From Paraburkholderia susongensis (GTDB lineage: Bacteria; Pseudomonadota; Gammaproteobacteria; Burkholderiales; Burkholderiaceae), in assembly GCF_900177725.1 (NCBI RefSeq), contig NZ_FXAT01000020.1, positions 37,125 through 101,124 of the forward strand: a stretch of 64,000 nucleotides of DNA, in the 5' to 3' direction. Within the stretch, counting starts at the first letter, position 1, and each line of letters starts with the position of its first letter. Both the position numbers and the translations under genes were made by a program. Shown here piece after piece: positions 17,542 to 27,652 of this stretch. The notes beneath the pieces are model-generated. The model was not told where the DNA came from. It worked only from the letters and a program-made list of their open reading frames with translations, and did no database searches.

Positions 17542-19034
17542 GTGATGCGACCAACCGCAATGCCCCCCAGCGCCATCCTCTATACGCGCTGCTCGTGCGC
17601 TACCGTTCCGCCTTTCAGGCTGCGTGGCGGCAACGGCACGAACTGGCTGGCCCTGTCCGGATGACGGACGAAGCCGCCTTTTTGCCGGCCGCGTTGAGCC
17701 TGCAGGTCACACCGCCGCACCCGGCCCCGAGGCGGGTGCTGTGGGCGATCGTTGCCTTGTTTACCCTCGTCGTGCTGTGGGCCTGCATCGGCCAGGTCGA
17801 TATCGTGGCCGAGGCATCGGGCCGCATCGTGGTGAGCGACGGCACCAAGCTGATCCAGCCGCTGGAAACCAATGTGATCAAAGCGATCAAGGTCAAGAAT
17901 GGCGATAGGGTCAATGCGGGCCAGACGTTGATCGAACTGGACCCGGTCAGCGCACAGGCCGATAACCGTCGTGTCAGCCAGGAGCGCGACAGTACTTTGT
18001 CGGAACTGTGGCGCACCCAGGCCTTGATGCAGGCGGTGAGCGCAAACCTGGCGCAGCCGGCTTTGCCAGTGCAAGGCGTGCGGCCTGCTCAAGATCTGGC
18101 TGCAATCCAAACCCAACTCCAGTCGGAGTGGCAAGACCTGACGGCCCAGCGAGCCAGGTTCGACGCCGATGTGCGTGCGAGGCAAGCGGAGCTGGTCGTC
18201 GTACACGAACAGATTGCCAAAATCAGGGCAGCCCTGCCGATCGTGAAGCAACGCGAAGCTGACTTTGACAGTCTTGCCAGACAGGGCTACGTCAGCAGAC
18301 ACGACGACCAGGACCGCACCGAGGCCCGCATTGAAATGGAGCACGATCTGGCGACGTTGCAAGCCAGGGAGGAAGAAGCACGGGCCACCATTGAACAGGC
18401 CAGACAGGCCCTTGCAGCCTGGCAAGCTGACACTGTCAAGACCCTGAACGAGCGCCATGCCAGGGCCGAGCTACAACAGCGCCAACTGCAGGCCGAAAGC
18501 ATCAAAGCCAGCCAGCGCGTACACCTGACCACGCTCACGGCTCCGGTAGACGGCACCGTGCAGCAGCTCGCCGTTCATACAACCGGAGGCGTGGTGACCC
18601 CCGCCCAGGTGTTACTGGTTGTCGTGCCCGTGAAAGACCAGGTCATGGCCGAGGTGACGCTGGCGAACAAGGATGTGGGTTTTGTGAACGTGGGGCAGGC
18701 GGCCGAGATCAAGCTGGAGACCTTTCCCTACACGCGCTACGGGACGATTCCAGCCAAGGTCGCCACCATCACGGCGGATGCCGTCATGCAAGACCCCAAG
18801 GCGCCATCGTCCGAAGGTAGCGGGGAATATAAGTTAGCCAATCCTGCCGGCGCGGCGGTGTTTCCTGCCACGCTTGCGCTCACGCAAAACTTCATCGATG
18901 TGGCTGGCAAGCGAATCAGGCTTATGCCCGGCATGAATGTAACCGCAGACATCGTAACGGGCAGACGTCGCGTCATTGAGTATCTGCTCAGCCCGGTCCA
19001 GACCTATGCCTGGGAAAGCATGAGGGAGCGGTAA
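17538..19034 (+). CDS. Type I secretion membrane-fusion protein (HlyD family)
   Basis: A 498-residue periplasmic adaptor. A short cytoplasmic N-terminus and a single membrane segment (VLWAIVALFTLVVLWACIG, about residues 67-85) are followed by the first lipoyl half (VIKAIKVKNGDRVNAGQTLIELDP), a long coiled coil (about 150-340), the second lipoyl half (LTTLTAPVDGTVQQLAVHTTGGVV) and the C-terminal barrel (IRLMPGMNVTADIVTGRRRVIEYLLSP). This is the standard TIGR01843 layout. The ATG overlaps the ABC-transporter stop, so the two are translationally coupled. Confidence 0.94.
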   Translation: MSDATNRNAPQRHPLYALLVRYRSAFQAAWRQRHELAGPVRMTDEAAFLPAALSLQVTPPHPAPRRVLWAIVALFTLVVLWACIGQVDIVAEASGRIVVSDGTKLIQPLETNVIKAIKVKNGDRVNAGQTLIELDPVSAQADNRRVSQERDSTLSELWRTQALMQAVSANLAQPALPVQGVRPAQDLAAIQTQLQSEWQDLTAQRARFDADVRARQAELVVVHEQIAKIRAALPIVKQREADFDSLARQGYVSRHDDQDRTEARIEMEHDLATLQAREEEARATIEQARQALAAWQADTVKTLNERHARAELQQRQLQAESIKASQRVHLTTLTAPVDGTVQQLAVHTTGGVVTPAQVLLVVVPVKDQVMAEVTLANKDVGFVNVGQAAEIKLETFPYTRYGTIPAKVATITADAVMQDPKAPSSEGSGEYKLANPAGAAVFPATLALTQNFIDVAGKRIRLMPGMNVTADIVTGRRRVIEYLLSPVQTYAWESMRER

Positions 19035-19262
19035 ATATCCATTTGGAACGAAATCACTCATACCGCGGGTGCCCGACTGACTTGTAGGGGCAGCAGGCTC
19101 ACGCGAGAGACTGGAAGATCCGATTTATTCGGGCATCCCGTCTCGACGCAACCAGTTCACAAGGGTGCGTTTGGCAGGTGACGATAGATCGTATTTTCCT
19201 GCTGTAGTCAGCACATCCAACGTGCTGAAATTTCCCTGAAACTGTCTTAAGGAAAGCGACGT

Positions 19263-20498
19263 ATGTCCAATGTTCGTATTGTGCACCCTGTCCCCGATGT
19301 CGCCCCCGTGATGGATACGGCACCTGCCGTCGAAATAACAGGTGGCACTTCTCACGTAAGCACCCAGAAGAGCGTTGTAACCCCTCCTGGTCCAGTGTAC
19401 ACGCCCCAAACGACGGAAATCGACAAACCCGTGACCCAACCAGTGGTGAGCATCAAAAAAAGTGTTTCGGTAGTGAGTGTACAGACAAGTTATTCAACGG
19501 GTCCTATCTCTTTGGTCAAAGTACCGAATAGCTTCCCTGCCGCTCCGGATCCCATCGTCATTACAGAATCCGCTTCGTCGTCACCGGATAATGTTACTAA
19601 TACAAATACTAGTAACACCGGCTCGCGAGCTGGTCTCGAAGGAGCCAAGGCGGCGGCTGTCATATTGAAGAATAAACCTTTGGAGAATTCTGTGAATGAC
19701 GCTATCGTCGTTCACTCCGTAACTTCAGTTCCTTACAACTTATTTAACGCTATCACTGGATCACCTATCGACAAGGTTAAAGCTACTGCAGGTCTCATTG
19801 CAGATTCGAAAAATATCATTGAAGCAACATCAAAGAACGCAGGTACAAATATACAGAAAGTCCCACAGCAAATCGTAAATCTCAGTGGACGGCGGGTAGA
19901 TATTACGCCCAAACCCACGATTGTCCCTTCGAAGGCGAATATATATAGCACTAAGGTTCTACCATATTTAAAAGGCACTGCCTCAGTCGGCAAGGTCGCC
20001 GTTGGGGGAGGACTAAGCATCGCTCAAGGTGTTACGGATATTCAGGATGGCAATACAACTAGTGGCTTGCTCAAAGTAGGTACTGGTGTAGGAAAGACGG
20101 TAGAAGGAGTCAGTGAACTGTATCAACTTGCCATGCCCAAATCGACTACAGCAGTCAACATTGCAAATCGCGCCAAAGTTACCGGATCGGTTCTCAGCAC
20201 TGCGGTCTCTCTATATGATACGTATGATGGATTTTCTACAGCCTTTGATCCAGAATCATCTGAGGAACAAAAGGCTGTGGGAGCAATTCAGGGTAGCGTC
20301 GGAGCAACTAATGTCGTTTTGAATGGTGCTGAATTGTTGAGCTTCGGGGGATCAGTGGCGGGGGGGGTGGGAGCCGTGCCAGTAGCAGCAACCCATGGTT
20401 TGTTGAATCATATGAATAACACCATTGCTGCGAAACCTAACAGCGATAGAGCCAAGATTTATCTCAATTCACTTGCAAATCCGCAAAATTTCGCATGA
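19263..20498 (+). CDS. Unknown 411-residue protein, candidate secreted cargo
   Basis: Not recognised. The N-terminal 140 residues are Pro/Ser/Thr/Val-rich and apparently disordered. The rest alternates helices with Gly/Ala/Val-rich hydrophobic stretches (GKVAVGGGLSIAQGVTDIQ; LLKVGTGVGKTVEGVSEL; LLSFGGSVAGGVGAVPVAA), reminiscent of pore-forming or pre-toxin regions of exported bacterial toxins. No Sec signal peptide and no RTX nonapeptides are seen. It follows hlyD by 228 bp on the same strand, and its DNA is visibly AT-richer than the transporter genes, which suggests separate acquisition. A role as T1SS substrate or T6SS effector is inference from position. No immunity-like gene follows before the IS elements. 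Confidence 0.6.
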   Translation: MSNVRIVHPVPDVAPVMDTAPAVEITGGTSHVSTQKSVVTPPGPVYTPQTTEIDKPVTQPVVSIKKSVSVVSVQTSYSTGPISLVKVPNSFPAAPDPIVITESASSSPDNVTNTNTSNTGSRAGLEGAKAAAVILKNKPLENSVNDAIVVHSVTSVPYNLFNAITGSPIDKVKATAGLIADSKNIIEATSKNAGTNIQKVPQQIVNLSGRRVDITPKPTIVPSKANIYSTKVLPYLKGTASVGKVAVGGGLSIAQGVTDIQDGNTTSGLLKVGTGVGKTVEGVSELYQLAMPKSTTAVNIANRAKVTGSVLSTAVSLYDTYDGFSTAFDPESSEEQKAVGAIQGSVGATNVVLNGAELLSFGGSVAGGVGAVPVAATHGLLNHMNNTIAAKPNSDRAKIYLNSLANPQNFA

Positions 20499-20565
20499 CA
20501 TGGCGTCGATACTGTCCGGACTGCAGTTAGAGTCAAGGGTTACAAACTGTTGAGTTACGCTATGT

Positions 20566-20586
20566 GCCCGGGCGATTTGCCCGGGC
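20566..20586 (+). terminator. GC-rich hairpin after the 411-residue ORF
   Basis: GCCCGGGC, five bases (GATTT), GCCCGGGC: a perfect 8-bp stem 65 bp after the stop codon. There is no T-run after it, so intrinsic termination is uncertain. Confidence 0.4.
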
Positions 20587-20636
20587 GTCAGCTAGGCGCT
20601 CCTTATAGGAGAAGTTTGGGCTCTGGGTAAGCACCC

Positions 20637-20653
20637 GTAAGCGTGTCCTCAAT
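20637..20653 (+). repeat. IS66-type terminal repeat, left
   Basis: GTAAGCGTGTCCTCAAT here matches, with one mismatch in 17, the complement of 30271-30287. GTAAGCG is the usual beginning of IS66 ends. It points rightward, as expected for the left end of an IS66 whose genes are on the minus strand, but it now abuts an IS4-type fragment. Confidence 0.55.
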
Positions 20654-20660
20654 CTTGCAA

Positions 20661-20932
20661 TTACCCACTTCTTTTTAGCGCGAGCTCATAGCCGAGCTGG
20701 ATGTCAGTCAGACGTCGCATCCCGCGCCACATCACGGTATTGTCTGGTGGAGGGTCGCTGGCGCGCGCAAGGTAACCACCGAGTTGAGCGAGCCGTATCA
20801 CGTTGCGCACGAGCGGCGGTGCCTGCGCATTGTGAGACGTGTCGTGAACGACGCGTTCAAGCAGTTCAGTTTCGGTGCGTGTGAACGCGAGCTCTGCGGG
20901 GGCCTGCGGTGCCAGACGGCCAAGCATTGGGT
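20661..20932 (-). pseudogene. IS4/Tn5-like transposase, C-terminal fragment
   Basis: About 90 residues ending in LAQLGGYLARASDPPPDNTVMWRGMRRLTDIQLGYEL, the typical C-terminal block of Tn5-like IS4 transposases. The N-terminal part is cut off at 20932 by IS30 copy 2, and no other piece of it was found in the window. Confidence 0.75.
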
Positions 20933-22259
20933 GGATTCAACCGGTCGTTGCAACACTGGAATGTTGAACAGATTTTAGGTACTCGTCCAGAGCTTCCGCA
21001 GGCGTCTTCCAGCCGAGTGTTTTCCGGGGCCTGGTATTCAAAGTGTTAGCAACGGCCTGAATCTCTCGAGCGCTCCACCGGGACAGGTCAGTGCCCTTTG
21101 GAAAGTATTGTCGTAGAAGGCCATTGGTGTTTTCGTTCGTACCGCGCTGCCATGGGCTGTGCGGGTCAGCGAAGAACACCTTCACGCCGGACTCGATAGT
21201 GAAACGGGCGTGATCGGACAGATCCTTGCCACGATCCCAGGTCAATGACCGCCACAAATGGGCAGGCAGGTCGACTACGGTTTTCTTGAGCGCGTTGGCC
21301 ATCGTAACCGCTCCGTAGCCAGCCAGCGCAGGCCCGTTTTTCGTGCGCGGAATTACCCCATAGCCTTTTTCTCGCGGTAAGTGCACGAGCATCGTGAAAC
21401 GGCTTGATCTCTCCACCAGGGTCCCAATGGCGGATCGGTTCAGGCCAATAAGGAGATCACCCTCCCAATGGCCTGGCACAGCACGATCTTGGGCCTCTGC
21501 AGGCCGGCTGGAAATCATCACTTCCTCGCTGACGTGCGCCCACGCCTTGGCACGCGCTCTGGCCCGGGGGACGAGCAACGCGCGCCCGGTGCGCAGACAG
21601 CCCACCAACTCGCGCTTGAGCGCGCCGCGCCCTTGTATATAAAGCGCTTGATAGATGGCTTCATGAGAGATGCGCATAGATTCATCATTCGGGAAATCTA
21701 CCTGCAATCGATTCGCGATTTGTTCAGGTGACCAGCCGGTGACCCACTTTCGATCACCGCGATGTGGCTTATTTCGCCCCTTGAACGGTGCCTGCCTGGG
21801 CCCGGCAATTTGACGACCATCAGCGTCATGTACTTTGCCCTCCAGGCGCTCCTGTACGTATTGGCGCAGTCGCGCATTGGTCGCTAGCTTCGCTGGCTTT
21901 GGTCGTTTCGCGAACCGTTCCGCTTTCCACTGCGCGACCGAAGCACGATACTCGAGGCACCCACTACGGGTTGTCGCATTGCGCGTGAGTTCTCGTGAAA
22001 CGGTTGATGGACTGCGTCCGATGCGGCGGGCGATCTCGCGCACCCCGAGGCCTTGGGCAGAAAGCAATGCTATCTCTTCACGCTCGGCGAACGACAAGTA
22101 TCGACCAGCGATAGGTTTCGACATGAATAGTGGCATACCGCCACGATAGCGGAACCAGCGCGAGCCTACCGCTTGAGATACACCTACTGCCTCCGCTGCT
22201 TTTTCGCTTGTAATGCCAGTCGCGATCTGTTGCCAAAACAGACGTTCGATCTCATGTCC
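20933..22259 (-). mobile_element. IS30 copy 2, truncated
   Basis: Starts with the same GGATTCAACCGG end as copy 1 and stays identical at the protein level, and apparently at the DNA level, through CTCATGTCC at about 22259, where IS21 sequence begins. The right end and the start of the transposase are missing. Same orientation as copy 1; the two left ends are 19,732 bp apart. Confidence 0.92.
20937..22258 (-). pseudogene. IS30 transposase, N-terminus lost
   Basis: Identical to residues from about 26 onward of the copy 1 transposase. The first about 25 residues and the promoter-side inverted repeat are replaced by IS21. An internal ATG at 22136 could give a 399-residue product that keeps the second HTH and all DDE blocks, but with one IS end missing this copy cannot move itself. 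Confidence 0.88.
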
Positions 22260-22402
22260 CCCGGCGGTCGGTCAAACTCCTCCGGGTATGGTCACTTCAA
22301 ACTCCCCCACCTGACGACCGTCGGCTGAACATCTAAAGCTGTCGGGAGAGATATTGCAGGACATCTATCTTCGTCTCCTTCGAACAAGAAGGAGTTCAGG
22401 GA

Positions 22403-24031
22403 GTGAATGTCTTGAAACCGCACCTGCAAAGCACCGTATTCACCTTACTCGAACGCAACAAGAGCCAGCGGCAGATCCAGCAGCTCACGGGCATCGACCG
22501 CAAGACGATCCGTCGTTATCAGGCGATCTTCGAGTCGAAGAAGCTCGCTGCGGCAAACTCCCCCATGGTGACCGCCGGCTCCGAGCCGATCGGCACGCAA
22601 ATTCCCCCATCGCCGCGACCACCGGCTATCGCTGCTTCCGGCAAGGCTTCGACGTTCAATTTCGCCCGCTCGGCAAGCGAACCGCATCGCGAATGGATCG
22701 AGCAGCAGGTGCGCCTCAAGCGCAACGCGCAGGCGATTTATCAGGATCTGGTCGACCAGTTCGGTTTTGCCGCCAGCGATGAGAGCGTCAAACGTTTCGT
22801 GCGCGCCTTGCGCCACATCGACCCCGATCAGTTCGACCGTCTCGAGTTCGCCCCCGGCGAGGAAGCCCAGGTCGACTACGGCGAAGGCGCACTGACCCGC
22901 GATCCGAAGACCGGCCGCTATCGGCGCCCGCGGTTGTTTGTCATGACCCCGCGGTACTCGCGGCGCAGTTTCCGGCGCGTGGTCTGGAAGTCCAGCAAGC
23001 AGGTCTGGGCCCAGCTTCACGAAGAAGCCTTCCGCTACTTCAGTGGCGCTGTCAGCTACGTCGTCCTGGACAACCTCCGGGAAGGCGTCATCACGCTCGA
23101 CCTGTACGAACCCGAGATCAACCGGCTCTATGAAGCGATGCTCGAGCATTACGGTGTCGTCGCCGATCCAGCACGTGTGCGCGACCCGAATCGAAAGGGG
23201 ACCGTCGAGAACGCGATTCAACACACGCAGGGCACCGCGCTCGCCGGCCGCCGTTTCGAGTCGCTCGAAGCCCAGAACGAATTCCTGATGCACTGGGAGG
23301 CGAACTGGGCGGCCAAACGCATCCATGGCAGCACCCGGTGACAGGTCGAGACCATGTTCCAGGAGGAGAGGCCGTATCTGCGGCCGTTGCCGACCACCGG
23401 CTTCCGCTACTTCACGGAGGTCGTGCGTACCGTCTGGGACGACATCACTGTCAACATCGATCGCAGCAACTATGCGGCACGACCTGCACCGATCGGCAGT
23501 CTCGTTTCCGTGCGTATCTACGATTCCACCGTCGAGATCCGCGATCGCCGGACGCAGGCGTTGCTGCGCACGCATCCTCGCGCCCTGCAGGCGGGTTCAC
23601 TCGAACTGCCTGAAGACGAGCGCCCGTTCAATCCGTCCCGCCAGAGCGCCTTCCTGCTTGCGAGCGCCGGCGACATCGGGCCACACACAAAGGCGTTGTG
23701 CCAGCACATGTTCGACAGCGAAGGTCGCGTCGGCCACCGCGCCATGTGGGGCATCGTCTGTCTGGCGAAGAAGTATCCCGCCCGGCTCGTCGAACAGGCC
23801 TGTGATCACGCGTTACGCCATCACGTCTACCGCTACAAACAGGTGCGCGCGATCGTCGAGCGGCTGTTCGAACAGGCACTCGAGCGTCTCGATCAGGCAC
23901 CGCAGCTCGAGCTGCCTCTCACGCAGGATCACCCGCTGATCCGTCCTGCCGCCGAATACGGCGAACTCTTTACCCTCGGTGCGCAGCACGGCGCCGAATC
24001 TCAACCTCCAACTGGAGAAACACAGGCATGA
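22403..24031 (+). pseudogene. istA: IS21 IstA transposase with internal stop
   Basis: One frame throughout, interrupted by TGA at 23339-23341 (HGSTR, stop, QVETMFQEERPYLRPLP). N-terminal HTH (RNKSQRQIQQLTGIDRKTIRRY) and the DDE core (EEAQVDYGEGALTRDPKTGRYRRP; YVVLDNLREGVITLDLYEPEINRLYEAM; DPNRKGTVENAIQHTQGTALAGRRF) are intact before the stop, and the C-terminal half continues in frame after it. A single C-to-T change (CGA to TGA) would explain it. The start at 22403 (GTG) follows a GGAG. Confidence 0.88.
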
Positions 24032-24798
24032 CCATGACATTACCGGAAATCGAACGGGATCTCGGACAGCTTCGCCTGTCCGGCGTGCGCGACACACTTG
24101 AAACGCGCGTGCTGCAGGCCCAGGGCTCACAGCAGCCATTCCTTGAAACCTTCGCACTGATCCTGCAGGACGAACTGGATCGCCGCCAGTCCCGGCTCAT
24201 CGAACGCCGCTACAAGCTCTCCGGCCTCGAAGAGAAACTCACGCTCGCCGACTTCGATTGGGCCTTCAATCCAAAAGTGCTTCGTCAGGCCTGTTTCCAG
24301 CTACGCACGCTGAAGTTCATCGCCGCTGGCGAGAACGGGCTGATCATCGGCAAACCCGGCACCGGCAAATCGCACATTGCAAAGGCCGTCGCCTACCAGG
24401 CCGTCCTGCAAGGCCACAAGGTGCAGTATCTTGAGGCCGACGACTTCTTTAACCGTTATGCCCTCAGCCCGACTTCCCAGCGCGAAGCCCGGCTGCGCGC
24501 CATCGTCGAGAGCGATCTGCTCGTGCTGGATGATCTGTTCCTGTCGCGTACGATCCCCGACGCCGCCGGCGCGCTGCTGCAAACCCTTATCCATTAACGC
24601 TACAAGCTGCATCGCAGCGTTCTCGTTACGTCCAACCGTGTTGTGCAGGATTGGGGCACATACCTGGGCGACAACACGATGAGTACCACGATCCTCGACC
24701 GGCTTATGCACCACTGCCATTTGCTTGAGTTCGATGGTCGCAGCTATCGCCTCAAAGAGGCCGCCGAAACGCTTGCACGAAAAACAAAAAGCAGCTAA
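24028..24798 (+). pseudogene. istB: IS21 IstB helper ATPase with internal stop
   Basis: ATG overlaps the end of istA. Walker A is GKPGTGKSHIAKA, Walker B LLVLDDLF. The frame stops at TAA 24595-24597 (LLQTLIH, stop, RYKLHRSVLVTSN) and continues to 24798, giving a normal IstB length of 256 residues if the stop were CAA (Gln, as is usual there). Both genes of this IS therefore carry one apparent C-to-T nonsense change. Confidence 0.88.
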
Positions 24799-24883
24799 AT
24801 AAACCCTTGGTCCTGCTTCACAGGGTGGGGGAATTTACGCGACCATAAATGGGGGAGTTTCAACTGACCGTCCGGGCGGTGTT

Positions 24884-25975
24884 TAACGCATTGGGGCGCG
24901 CTGCGTGCAATCCATAGAACTGACGTCGCGCGTGCGCCCAGCAAGCAGCCTCCGTGACGCGCCCGCTTTCGTAGATGGCCTGGTAGCCCCCGTATGTATC
25001 GGCTTGCAGCGTACCGTTGAATGACTCGAGATGCTGCTGCGGATGGATGCCCTTGCGATCCGGCGTATAGACGAACCACACCGCCGGCGGCGTCGTGTCG
25101 GCCGATGCACGGTCATCGCGCACATACACCCACAGGCGACCGGTCTTCGTCTTTCCGTTGCCCGGTGCCAGCACTGGAACCGGCGTGTCGTCGGCGTGCA
25201 GTTTCGTCGCCGACATCACGTGTCGACGCAGCGTTTCAACGAGCGGCTGCAGCAGCGTCGCCGCGTGACCGACCCACTTCGCAAGCAGCGAGCGATCCAG
25301 CGCGATGCCTTCCCAGGCGTACATGACCGACTGCCGGTAAAGCGGTACATGATCTGCGAACTTCGAGACCAGCACATGTGCCAACAGCCCTGGGCCGGCA
25401 AGACCGCGTTCGATGGGACGACTCGGTGCCGGCGCCTGAGAGATGTGCTCGCAACACACGCACGCAAACTTCGGGCGCACATGACGGATGACACGGAAGC
25501 TTGCCGGTACGTACTCAAGTTGTTCGGCGACGTCTTCGCCCAGTGACTTCATCTCGCCACCGCACTCCGTGCACTTCCCGGCAGACTCGGGCAAGTGTGT
25601 TCGGGTCTCGCGTGGCCGATGCTCAGGCAGCGGCTTGCGCGGTGCCTGTTCCACAGTCGTACGCGACGTCTTTGGGATTTCGAACGGTGCCGCGCCTTCA
25701 TCGGCCTCAAGCTCTTCGAGGCGCAACTCGAGTTGCTCGATCTTGTTGTCCAGCTTCTCCGACTTGCGACCGAACTGCATACGGCGCAGCTTCGCGATGA
25801 GCAGCTTCAGGTGTTCGACTTCGGCTGCGCGCGAAGCCAACGCGGCTTGTTGCGAGTCGACCGTTTCCTGAAGCTTAAGCATTTGCGCGTCGCGCTCGCG
25901 CAGCGCCGCTTCCTGGCTGAGCAGCATAGCCTTCAGCGTTTCGACATCGTCGGGAAGTGGGCTCGCGCGCGTCAT
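24884..25975 (-). pseudogene. tnpC: IS66 TnpC transposase, N-terminal two-thirds
   Basis: From ATG 25975: an N-terminal coiled coil (LKAMLLSQEAALRERDAQMLKLQ), LRRMQFGRKSEKLD, a zinc-binding region (KCTECGGEMKSLGEDVAEQLEYVP; CVCCEHISQAPAPSRPIERG) and the DDE start (HADDTPVPVLAPG; DTYGGYQAIYESGRVTEAACWAHARRQF). Coding ends at ALNT, immediately before the IS21 end. The missing C-terminus resembles the fragment at 924-1195. Confidence 0.9.
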
Positions 25976-26407
25976 GCGGTCAGCTTACGCGCGGGCAACG
26001 ACGTTTACAACGCCGACGTCGGTCGTGCCGTTCTCGTCGGTTGCCGCCAGTCGATGCCTTCCAGCAGCATCGATAATTGGGCCGGGCTCAGGCAAATGAC
26101 GCCACCGTCGGCTTGAGGCCATACGAAGCGCCCCTTCTCGAGTTGCTTCATTAGCAGGCACATCCCGTCGCCCCTCCACCACAGCACTTTGAGCAGGTCG
26201 CTGCGTTTGCCGCGGATACGAAGACGTGCCCGCAGAACGGTTATGTAGCATGTCACATAACCGTTCTTATGTGACGGCACCCGTTATGTTTCGCGTGAGC
26301 CTATCGAGGCAGCCGGGCGTCAGAATCCCCGGCATTTCCGCCACATAATGTTTGGGCGCCCAATCCCTCTTGACGCGCTAGTTTTACGGCGTCTGTCATA
26401 GGAGGGA

Positions 26408-27652
26408 ATGATCATGTTGGAGCTCTATTACCAGTACCCCCGCGTGCTAAATCGCTTACGCGCTGGCGCGCTTGGGCCCGAGATGGACCGCATTGCCGCC
26501 AGGTTTTATGAGACGGGTTACAAACCCGCGTCAGCCAAGGTATACCTCGCCCACATCGCGCAATTTGACCGGTTCTTGAGTCTGGCCGGATGCAAGGATT
26601 CACACTCGATCAATTCGGATTTGGTCGAATGCTTTCTCGATCGTTGCATAAATCAGCGCCAACGCCTCAGCTCACAAACTGCGATACGCCACGTGCTGCA
26701 AGTTGTTAATGGATCGTCGATCAGGCATCACGTAGAACCGCCGTGTTTCGACTCAGAGGTCCTGCGCGAATACGGCAGGTATCTACAGGACGTCCGTGGT
26801 TTGCGGACCAAGACGTGTGAGGGACTGATGCTCGCTGCGCGTCGCATCCTTAAGTGGTACGACGATCAGTATGCGGGCGAACCCTTATCGGCGATGACAG
26901 CCGAGACCGTCATTTCTCTCGTTGGCTATTTGCTCTCCGCCAGTGGCAGTTACTGCTCCCGCTCTGGTTCCGTCAGCGACCTGCGCTCTTTCCTTCGGTT
27001 TATGAAATGGCAAGGCCTCGCCAGCGAGGATCTGTCCAGATTCGTCCCACGCGTGCCTTGCTGGAGGATGGCACATTTGCCGCCGCGCCTGTCCTGGGAC
27101 GACGTCAACCGCATCGTTGACGGAGTCGGCATCAATGATCCGGCGGCTCTGCGTGATCGCGCGCTGTTATTGCTACTTGCGACAACGGGATTGCGAAGTC
27201 GCGAACTACGAGCCCTCGAACTACGCGATATCCGGTGGAGAACTGGCGAAGTGGTGATCCGCTCGAACAAGGGACGCCGCGATCGGCTCGTCCCATTGTC
27301 CTCAGCAGCGGGCGATGCGCTGGCGACCTACATTCTCTCTGGCAGGCCCTCAACGCATTTTAAGCAGGTCTTCCTGTGCCACTATCCGCCGGTAAGACCC
27401 ATCACACATAGTTCAACGCTCGCGGCGATTGTTCGCCGTCGACTCGAACGTTGCGATCTACACTTCCCGAAGGCTGGCGCACATCTTTTACGCCACAGTC
27501 TGGCCACACAACTGGTAAAGCAACGACGTCCTATCAAGGAGGTAGCCGACCTCCTGGGGCATCGCAGCATCGACACAACAGCCATCTATGTGAAGGTGGC
27601 GTTGCCACAACTTGCGACCGTTGCACTGCCTTTCCCGGGGAGCGAATCATGA
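26408..27652 (+). CDS. RIT tyrosine recombinase, first gene (RitA-type)
   Basis: A 414-residue XerC/D-like recombinase. A SAM-like N-terminal DNA-binding domain (about 20-190) precedes the catalytic domain with TTGLRSRELRALELRD (Arg I), RSNKGRRDRLVPL (Lys), HLLRHSLATQL (His-x-x-Arg) and LLGHRSIDTTAIYVK (His and nucleophilic Tyr). All catalytic residues are present. The ATG at 26408 has GGAGGG directly upstream. Its stop overlaps the next ATG. The trio is thought to act together on the element ends; the individual division of labour is not known. Confidence 0.9.
   Translation: MIMLELYYQYPRVLNRLRAGALGPEMDRIAARFYETGYKPASAKVYLAHIAQFDRFLSLAGCKDSHSINSDLVECFLDRCINQRQRLSSQTAIRHVLQVVNGSSIRHHVEPPCFDSEVLREYGRYLQDVRGLRTKTCEGLMLAARRILKWYDDQYAGEPLSAMTAETVISLVGYLLSASGSYCSRSGSVSDLRSFLRFMKWQGLASEDLSRFVPRVPCWRMAHLPPRLSWDDVNRIVDGVGINDPAALRDRALLLLLATTGLRSRELRALELRDIRWRTGEVVIRSNKGRRDRLVPLSSAAGDALATYILSGRPSTHFKQVFLCHYPPVRPITHSSTLAAIVRRRLERCDLHFPKAGAHLLRHSLATQLVKQRRPIKEVADLLGHRSIDTTAIYVKVALPQLATVALPFPGSES

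Larger units (their letters stand above)
22260..24882 (+). mobile_element. IS21-family element with nonsense-broken genes
   Basis: Plus-strand istA and istB. The ends look inverted: GGTCGGTCAAACTCCTCC near 22265 on the left, and the complement of the right end near 24880 reads GGTCAGTTGAAACTCCCCC. It lies between truncated IS30 copy 2 and truncated IS66 tnpC. Exact boundaries are uncertain by a few bases. Confidence 0.85.

Noticed and set aside
22445..23575. 376-residue minus-strand ORF opposite istA
   Set aside because: Antisense frame of a clear IS21 transposase; its openness reflects GC-rich third positions.
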